Origin: CBDFLA01 sp965248915
Lineage (GTDB): Bacteria; Pseudomonadota; Alphaproteobacteria; M2410
Direction: 5' to 3'
Assembly: GCA_965248915.1 (NCBI GenBank)
Contig: CBDFLA010000012.1
Coordinates: forward strand, 1-17,535
Length of the DNA stretch: 17,535 nucleotides
The notes under the pieces were generated by a model. The model saw nothing but the letters and a program-made list of their open reading frames with translations. It did no database searches and had not been told where the DNA came from. Positions within the stretch are counted from its first letter, which is position 1. Each line of letters starts with the position of its first letter. The translations under genes were made by a program, and so were the position numbers. This document shows, in pieces, positions 13,149 to 17,535 of the stretch.

Positions 13149-15371
13149 TCATTCATCTACGTCACGAAAAAGTTCAGAAAAGGCACCTCCTGGTTGAGCA
13201 TTTGAGGTCGGCGCTGAGACAGTCGCCAACGGTCTATAGTCTTCATAGAGCTCACCAATGGCTTCGTCGATGTTCCCTTCCATATACGCCAAAACGGGAC
13301 TGTATCTAAGATCCAGTGAGAGCTCTTCCGCAAACATCTCGATGGACTCCCTAAGCTGATCAAAGTGATCACTGGGATCGTAAGCACTGTTCCAATCGTC
13401 CTTCACCCGGGCAACATGATCTCCCACGCTCTCAATAACTTTCTCTTCAACCTCCGCCAAAATTGATGAGATTTCCTCTTTGCTCAAGACCCTTCGAAGA
13501 TCGCTATCAGAAAGAAAACTGGAATCCGCTTCATCTACAGCATTGGTTCTCACTTGCTGCACAAAATGTTCCCGTGCTTCCGATGAAAGCAGCTCAAATT
13601 GATGAAGTCGTGCAAGAAGTTGCGCATCTGAGTCCTCACTAACCGGTGCAAAAAAATCCCTGAGAATACCCAGAAAATCACTACGTTCTTCCAACAACTG
13701 TCTCGCAAAAACCGCATCTGCCCTATATGTCACAAAGCCAAACAACTCATCCGAGGTAACCTTGCGCATCCGCTCAATTAACAAAGGATAGAGATGTTGC
13801 GGAACACGTACCGGTGCACCGTCGAATTCAACCCCGGCGCAGACGACTTCCCGCATCAACAGTTCTAACTTGGCCCCGCGCACATAGATCTCGCTCAGTT
13901 CAATGTCTTTAGCCAGCAATTGTCCAAACGCATCCCCGACCGTAGGGTGCTTGAAAGCCCAATATGATCCTTCCCTTTCTTGACCAAGAATGACCAGACT
14001 TCCCTCAAGAGCTCTCAATGCGCTTTTCACTTGCGCATTGGTCGCACTGAATGAGGAAGCGGCTAGATCAAGTGCTTCAATATTTACAATCGGTGACGCC
14101 GCATGCCCACCTGATAAGAAGATAAAGGCAATAGCTGCCTGACAATCATTTGAGAGGTTTTCAATCGTGTCCAATAGAAAGGCGGCGGGCTCTGCAAAGA
14201 AACGGGAGACATGTTCATTTTCAATCTTAATCTCCTTGGTAAAAAACGTCGACCCCAAGCGCCTTGCTGTTTCCGGTAAGAAGCTCTTGCTCGCCACAAT
14301 ACTTGGCAATATAGGTTTGATTGCGGTCCGAAACTCCTTTGATTGATCTCCCATTCTGACGTGATTGTAGAGGATTTGCGCCTTTTCCTTTCTTGTAAGC
14401 TCTTCGACATTAATGACAACACGGCTGTGCTCAAGCAGTGGCAAGGCTTGCCGCTTCAAATCACGTTGCGCCATTTTCCAAATATAATCTCTAGAGGTCA
14501 AAAGGAACTGCGACCCTTGGTGGATAGCTCCCTGTATAAGAGGCAACACCTTGTTCCAATCTTCCGTCATATGTTGCTGATATTGGGTGGCCCCCCACGC
14601 ATCGTCCACCCAGAAAAACTGACCTCCTTGTGGATTTATATTGTCCTTTAAATCCTGCGGCGAAGTCACTCGGATGGTCGAACTTTTCCAAATGTCCGCT
14701 GCCCCCACCGCGAGACTGGCCCCGATTGTTGATTTGCCGGTTGCCGGAGCGCCCAGGAGGAGAACAAAATTGTGCTCACTAATTGCGCGAACGCTCTGAC
14801 GGTGTGCCTCCGTAACCACCAGTTTTTGTAAGTCGTTTCCCAAGGCGCTCAAGATCATCTGAGCTTGCTCATATGCACGCTCATCCAAAATATTGCCAAG
14901 GTCTCCCAGACCATATAGGCGCGGCACCATCATCCTGAGGCGTGGAGACTTTTGAATCTGCCCGACGATCCAACCAGCATGCATGGTACGACAACGACCC
15001 GCACCGGCTGCTTCAAACGCTGCCTTGATTTTTGCCTCACTTGATCCGGTAATCTGGTGATTGGTCATGATGATGTAATCATCAACCAAGCCTTTTTCCG
15101 TCAAGGCGCTTACTTTGTCCAGTTCATCATCAAGCATCGACAGCGAGAGATTCTTATTGGGAATGGAGGTAAATTTGCACTGGATAGTAGATGAACCGGC
15201 TTGTTCAACATCAGCCTCCCATCGACCAACAAAAGCACCATCACGACCGGCATCATTTGATGGGAGAAATGATTGAACCGGACGTTTCAGGCACTCCTCG
15301 GCGATGGCTACGCACAAATCCTGAAAGGACTGCCAGCCAAGTTTATGAAGGTCGTAAGTGATGTTCGCCAA
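13149..15371 (-). CDS. PD-(D/E)XK nuclease fused to an nSTAND NTPase (defence-type)
   Basis: This encodes a 740-residue fusion. Residues about 10-150 form a restriction-endonuclease-like domain. FQDLC and SNDAGRDGAF supply Asp44, and TIQCKF supplies the QxK variant (Gln64, Lys66) seen in Mrr-type nucleases. A STAND-type NTPase follows, with Walker A GAPATGKST at 207-215, Walker B FFWVDDAWG at 252-260 and a SRDYIW sensor segment at 293-298. This order, with the WVDDxWG box, fits the novel STAND NTPase 3 (nSTAND3) group. The C-terminal 350 residues are helical and likely sense or oligomerise. Avs proteins have the same nuclease-STAND logic but are about twice as long. The start is TTG at 15371. 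GGAG lies seven bases upstream, and no in-frame ATG follows before residue 79, so TTG is chosen. It is probably cotranscribed with the HEPN gene 93 bases downstream. Confidence 0.8.
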   Translation of the reverse strand: MANITYDLHKLGWQSFQDLCVAIAEECLKRPVQSFLPSNDAGRDGAFVGRWEADVEQAGSSTIQCKFTSIPNKNLSLSMLDDELDKVSALTEKGLVDDYIIMTNHQITGSSEAKIKAAFEAAGAGRCRTMHAGWIVGQIQKSPRLRMMVPRLYGLGDLGNILDERAYEQAQMILSALGNDLQKLVVTEAHRQSVRAISEHNFVLLLGAPATGKSTIGASLAVGAADIWKSSTIRVTSPQDLKDNINPQGGQFFWVDDAWGATQYQQHMTEDWNKVLPLIQGAIHQGSQFLLTSRDYIWKMAQRDLKRQALPLLEHSRVVINVEELTRKEKAQILYNHVRMGDQSKEFRTAIKPILPSIVASKSFLPETARRLGSTFFTKEIKIENEHVSRFFAEPAAFLLDTIENLSNDCQAAIAFIFLSGGHAASPIVNIEALDLAASSFSATNAQVKSALRALEGSLVILGQEREGSYWAFKHPTVGDAFGQLLAKDIELSEIYVRGAKLELLMREVVCAGVEFDGAPVRVPQHLYPLLIERMRKVTSDELFGFVTYRADAVFARQLLEERSDFLGILRDFFAPVSEDSDAQLLARLHQFELLSSEAREHFVQQVRTNAVDEADSSFLSDSDLRRVLSKEEISSILAEVEEKVIESVGDHVARVKDDWNSAYDPSDHFDQLRESIEMFAEELSLDLRYSPVLAYMEGNIDEAIGELYEDYRPLATVSAPTSNAQPGGAFSELFRDVDE

Positions 15372-15470
15372 TTCGTCACTCCATTTATGAGAGTAGTTAA
15401 GGAAAGTTACTACGTTTTACCTGAATCCAAAACAGAATTCTCGTTTCCTTTTTGGACAACCGAGAAAATT

Positions 15471-15491
15471 GAAGAGGCGAAGCGCCTCTTC
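15471..15491. promoter_or_regulatory. Strong 9-bp hairpin in the divergent intergenic region
   Basis: GAAGAGGCG and CGCCTCTTC pair perfectly around three bases. It lies 35 bases before the ATG at 15526 (plus strand) and 100 bases before the TTG at 15371 (minus strand). On the minus strand it is followed by AATTTTC. It could be an attenuator or insulator of the nSTAND transcript, or a leader hairpin of the plus-strand gene. Confidence 0.45.
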
Positions 15492-15525
15492 TATGCTGGT
15501 GTGGTTTGAACACGCGGGAGGATTT

Positions 15526-16182
15526 ATGAAGATCACCAAGGCCAAGCTTAGCGTCAAAGTAGTCAACACGGTCCCTCAAGAACCTGTCAACGAAATGGCA
15601 TACGAGAACGCGGTACATCGAATCGAAAAACTGAATACCCAGCTTGCCAAATTCTGGTCAAGTTCAGACGGTTGGGCACCAGTTTCAGCAGCCGGGCTTT
15701 TGGGTAAGTCGCGGCTTGATTGGCAAGTTTCTCTTTCAGCTACATTGCACAAATGGGAAAGTCTGGATTCAGAGTCCATGACTTCGGGGGAGCTGATACT
15801 CGCCTGGACAAATCTTGGGAGCTTGACCGAGGGCACTATCAAGCTCTTGCTGTCTATCTATTATGAAACATTCATTAGCGACATTGAAAATCTCAAGAAA
15901 TCCAATGCTTTCAATCACAACAAGCAGGAAGCTAAGTCTCCAGATGGATTGGGACTAGAGCAACTGCGGACATATTGCACGAAACGAGAATTACTGGATG
16001 AGGATGAGCTAGTTCTCGTTGCTCTCATTCAGCAGCGCCGTAATGCTATTCACGCATTCAAGGACCGATCTATCGGTGACGAGCAAGAATTTCAGCAGGC
16101 TGTGCGGTCCTATTTGCAGCTACTGCGAAACATCGTCGCTCGACTACCATACCCCGATGATGTCTATATACCACTAGAATAG
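15526..16182 (+). CDS. Small HEPN-like protein
   Basis: This encodes a 218-residue soluble, largely helical protein. The frame is open from 15469, but the ATG at 15526 has an excellent Shine-Dalgarno sequence (GGAGG, four bases away) and is taken as the start. The C-terminal half contains LVALIQQRRNAIHAFKDR (164-181). RRNAIH provides an RxxxxH motif (Arg171, His176) inside a helix, the mark of HEPN RNases and of HEPN antitoxin or partner proteins. The segment ILAWTNLGSLTEGTIKLLLSIYY (91-113) looks like the first long HEPN helix. It is transcribed away from the nSTAND gene and towards the HNH-type gene, 17 bases apart tail to tail. It may be a second RNase of the island or an unrelated HEPN gene; catalytic competence is inferred from the motif only. 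Confidence 0.7.
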   Translation: MKITKAKLSVKVVNTVPQEPVNEMAYENAVHRIEKLNTQLAKFWSSSDGWAPVSAAGLLGKSRLDWQVSLSATLHKWESLDSESMTSGELILAWTNLGSLTEGTIKLLLSIYYETFISDIENLKKSNAFNHNKQEAKSPDGLGLEQLRTYCTKRELLDEDELVLVALIQQRRNAIHAFKDRSIGDEQEFQQAVRSYLQLLRNIVARLPYPDDVYIPLE

Positions 16183-16199
16183 CGCTCACCTGTATCCTC

Positions 16200-16982
16200 T
16201 CAACTTTCCTCATTGAACTCATACTTCTTATCGCCCAACGTGACGGTCGTGCGAAATCCCTCCTTAATCAATTCTTGCCCAAGATCAAACCCCATGCTTG
16301 TGCCTTCCGGCATGAATGAAACATAAACATCTACGCCATCATAGAATGTCAACCGCAGTAGAGTGATTTCATTGTAATCGGGCTGACCAAATTGATAATA
16401 GAAGACACTGGGGTTGGAGCCTTGTCGTTCAGTTTCTTCAAGTTCAATCGCTGATTTGTCTCTGATGAAGTTGGTTATGGAGCTTGAATTTTTATCCGTA
16501 TGGTGAAGGAAACCCATAATAACTTTTCCCTGACCAACAAACCTCTCGCCAAAGTGATGGCGATAGATCCCAAATGCAATATGCTCGAAACAATTCACTA
16601 GTCTTTGATAGTCAGGGGTTCCTACAACAATATTGTAAAATTCATTGTCACCATCAGGTAGTTTAACCCTTCTTCTGTTGGTCATGATCCGGTCCAGAAA
16701 TGACTTTGAACGCTTGCGCAAAGCCCTACTAGATCGTCCATGATAGTGGCGATAGCCAATTGAATTATTACCGACAATTCCAGAAATGCTAATCATGAGG
16801 AATTCATCATCAAGAGACTTTTCGGCATTGTGCAAATCGCAAGACGGTACTGTGATGAGTTCTCTTCGAAGATCTTCACCTTCCTCCAACTCTTTGGTTT
16901 TGGGAAACAAGCATCGAGGAGGAACATGCTCATTGGAAGTTGCCGCAGCATCGCACATATAACAAGTTTCTTCGGGCATCAT
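16200..16982 (-). CDS. HNH-like zinc-binding protein (probable nuclease)
   Basis: This encodes a 260-residue protein. Residues 7-60 carry CYMCDAAATSNEHVPPRCLF, then VPSCDLHNAEKSLDDEF. These give a CxxC pair (Cys7, Cys10), the EHVPP box (Glu18, His19), Cys48, and HN (His51, Asn52) with SLDDE. This CxxC...EHVPP...C..HN..S.DD layout is the HNH (His-Me finger) type with structural zinc. The metal-binding catalytic His would be His19, with His51 or Asn52 as partner. The C-terminal 200 residues are not recognised and may bind the target. Two ATGs (16982, 16979) follow an AGGA Shine-Dalgarno sequence; either could be used. It sits convergent to the HEPN-like gene with a 17-base gap and no terminator. 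A defence nuclease role is inferred from the neighbours. Confidence 0.7.
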   Translation of the reverse strand: MMPEETCYMCDAAATSNEHVPPRCLFPKTKELEEGEDLRRELITVPSCDLHNAEKSLDDEFLMISISGIVGNNSIGYRHYHGRSSRALRKRSKSFLDRIMTNRRRVKLPDGDNEFYNIVVGTPDYQRLVNCFEHIAFGIYRHHFGERFVGQGKVIMGFLHHTDKNSSSITNFIRDKSAIELEETERQGSNPSVFYYQFGQPDYNEITLLRLTFYDGVDVYVSFMPEGTSMGFDLGQELIKEGFRTTVTLGDKKYEFNEES

Positions 16983-17158
16983 CTTTTCCTACGAATCGAG
17001 AAGGTCTGTTATCTCAGTTTTTTGCCATTGCCTAAAGCGATTCCAGGCGCACCCGCAAAGAGGCGGACCGGGCTCTCGTAAACCAAGCCTATGGAAAGAG
17101 TAGTCTTGGCCATTCGGCTTCGCCATAACGAAAGTATGATTTGTTAATGCATAACAAA

Positions 17159-17191
17159 GGGGTGGCGAAGTTGCGCAACCTCGACCACCCC
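17159..17191 (-). terminator. Imperfect hairpin terminator of the AlpA-like gene
   Basis: GGGGTGG and CCACCCC arms enclose an inner GTTGC/GCAAC palindrome, giving an almost continuous stem. It lies nine bases after the TAA of the AlpA-like gene. On the minus strand it is followed by TTTGTTAT, a modest U-tract. The 220 bases between the AlpA-like stop and the HNH-type start show no other convincing gene. Confidence 0.55.
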
Positions 17192-17200
17192 GCTCCCAAA

Positions 17201-17398
17201 TTAGGAGTGTCGGTTGGGAATTTCTCGACCATCCAATCTCGATTGAAGCCAATCCAGCACTTCGTCTTCAACCCATCCCACTCTGTTAGGACCAAGCTGT
17301 ACCCGCTTGGGGAACATACCTGCCCGTTCCAGGCGTGCGATGTGTTGGGGTGAATACAAGACCAGTTCCTTGAGTTGGTGTTTTGAAAGTAACCTCAT
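17201..17398 (-). CDS. AlpA-family regulator / excision factor
   Basis: This encodes a 65-residue helix-turn-helix protein. It starts MRLLSKHQLKELVLYSPQHI and continues ARLERAGMFPKRVQLGPNRVGWVEDEVLDWL. The order L-xx-x-LKE...S...I-RLE-xxGxFPkRvxLG...GWxxxEVxxWL is the typical AlpA-type winged-helix of prophage and integrative-element regulators and excisionases. The frame is open to 17461, but the ATG at 17398 is chosen because GGAG stands eight bases before it. A hairpin terminator follows. Members usually sit near a tyrosine integrase and control excision. None lies directly adjacent in this window, so the partner may be beyond the right edge or be the recombinase at 10951-11571. Possible operator repeats (GAATGTT twice, minus strand) lie at about 17493-17510. 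Confidence 0.85.
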   Translation of the reverse strand: MRLLSKHQLKELVLYSPQHIARLERAGMFPKRVQLGPNRVGWVEDEVLDWLQSRLDGREIPNRHS

Positions 17399-17535
17399 CA
17401 CGATGTCTCCATGATTGAAGAGCATCGCGATGCCCAAGGTTTGACAAAAGCCCAGGCGCAACTATGGTATTCCCGGAATTCGAGTGATCCAAGGTAGAAC
17501 ATTCTGAAACATTCAATAACGTGTCATCGAGGTGG

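Noticed and set aside
16989..17252. 87-codon minus-strand frame overlapping the AlpA-like gene end
   Set aside because: It crosses the hairpin at 17159-17191 and overlaps the AlpA-like coding end in another frame. It has no ribosome binding site and no recognisable motif; a shorter internal frame cannot be excluded.
1..17535. CRISPR array, tRNA or rRNA genes
   Set aside because: No regularly spaced repeats and no tRNA-like cloverleaf or rRNA signature was noticed on either strand by eye.

Overview
The window is an accessory, mobile-element-rich stretch of a bacterial chromosome or large plasmid. The genes use the standard code with clear Shine-Dalgarno sequences, and one protein carries a lipoprotein signal peptide. 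Several fold-back repeats look like REP elements of REP-associated transposases. Together these suggest a Gram-negative host, probably Pseudomonadota or a nearby phylum; the species cannot be named from the sequence. No rRNA, tRNA, CRISPR array or housekeeping operon was seen.

Left part (1-4930): a HEPN-like gene running off the left edge, a small broken gene, a small winged-helix-like gene and a TauE/SafE permease remnant lie beside a minus-strand operon. That operon encodes a HerA/VirD4-type ATPase, a 51-residue protein (not an obvious ORF by length) and a large serine recombinase. The last codons of the recombinase plus its 3' flank occur three times in the same orientation (565-607, 1090-1132, 1968-2010). 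This looks like stacked integration scars. The core of this motif also forms a 41-base near-perfect palindrome at 4890-4930, just upstream of the operon.

Middle part (4931-10625): an XRE regulator is translationally coupled to a RuvC/RNase H-like protein that seems to lack its first catalytic Asp. A second minus-strand operon encodes a two-helix membrane protein, a 709-residue VirD4/TraG-like ATPase without its own membrane anchor, and a replication-relaxation family protein. It reads as a mobilization or DNA-transfer module with the membrane anchor split off. REP-like inverted repeats and a lipoprotein gene follow.

Right part (10626-17535): a minimal tyrosine recombinase, consisting only of the catalytic domain, sits beside a 128-bp inverted-repeat element containing a good sigma-70-like promoter. 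Next comes a probable defence island. A PD-(D/E)XK nuclease-nSTAND NTPase and an ApeA-like HEPN protein share the minus strand. Divergent from them is a small HEPN-like protein, and convergent to that an HNH-type protein. An AlpA-like excision regulator closes the window.

Reading of the whole: two or more integrative elements and a nuclease-rich defence cargo are packed next to each other. The strongest candidates for something undescribed are the nSTAND/HEPN pair with its nuclease neighbours, and the recombinase with its self-derived repeat array. All functional calls rest on reading motifs by eye; no database search was run.
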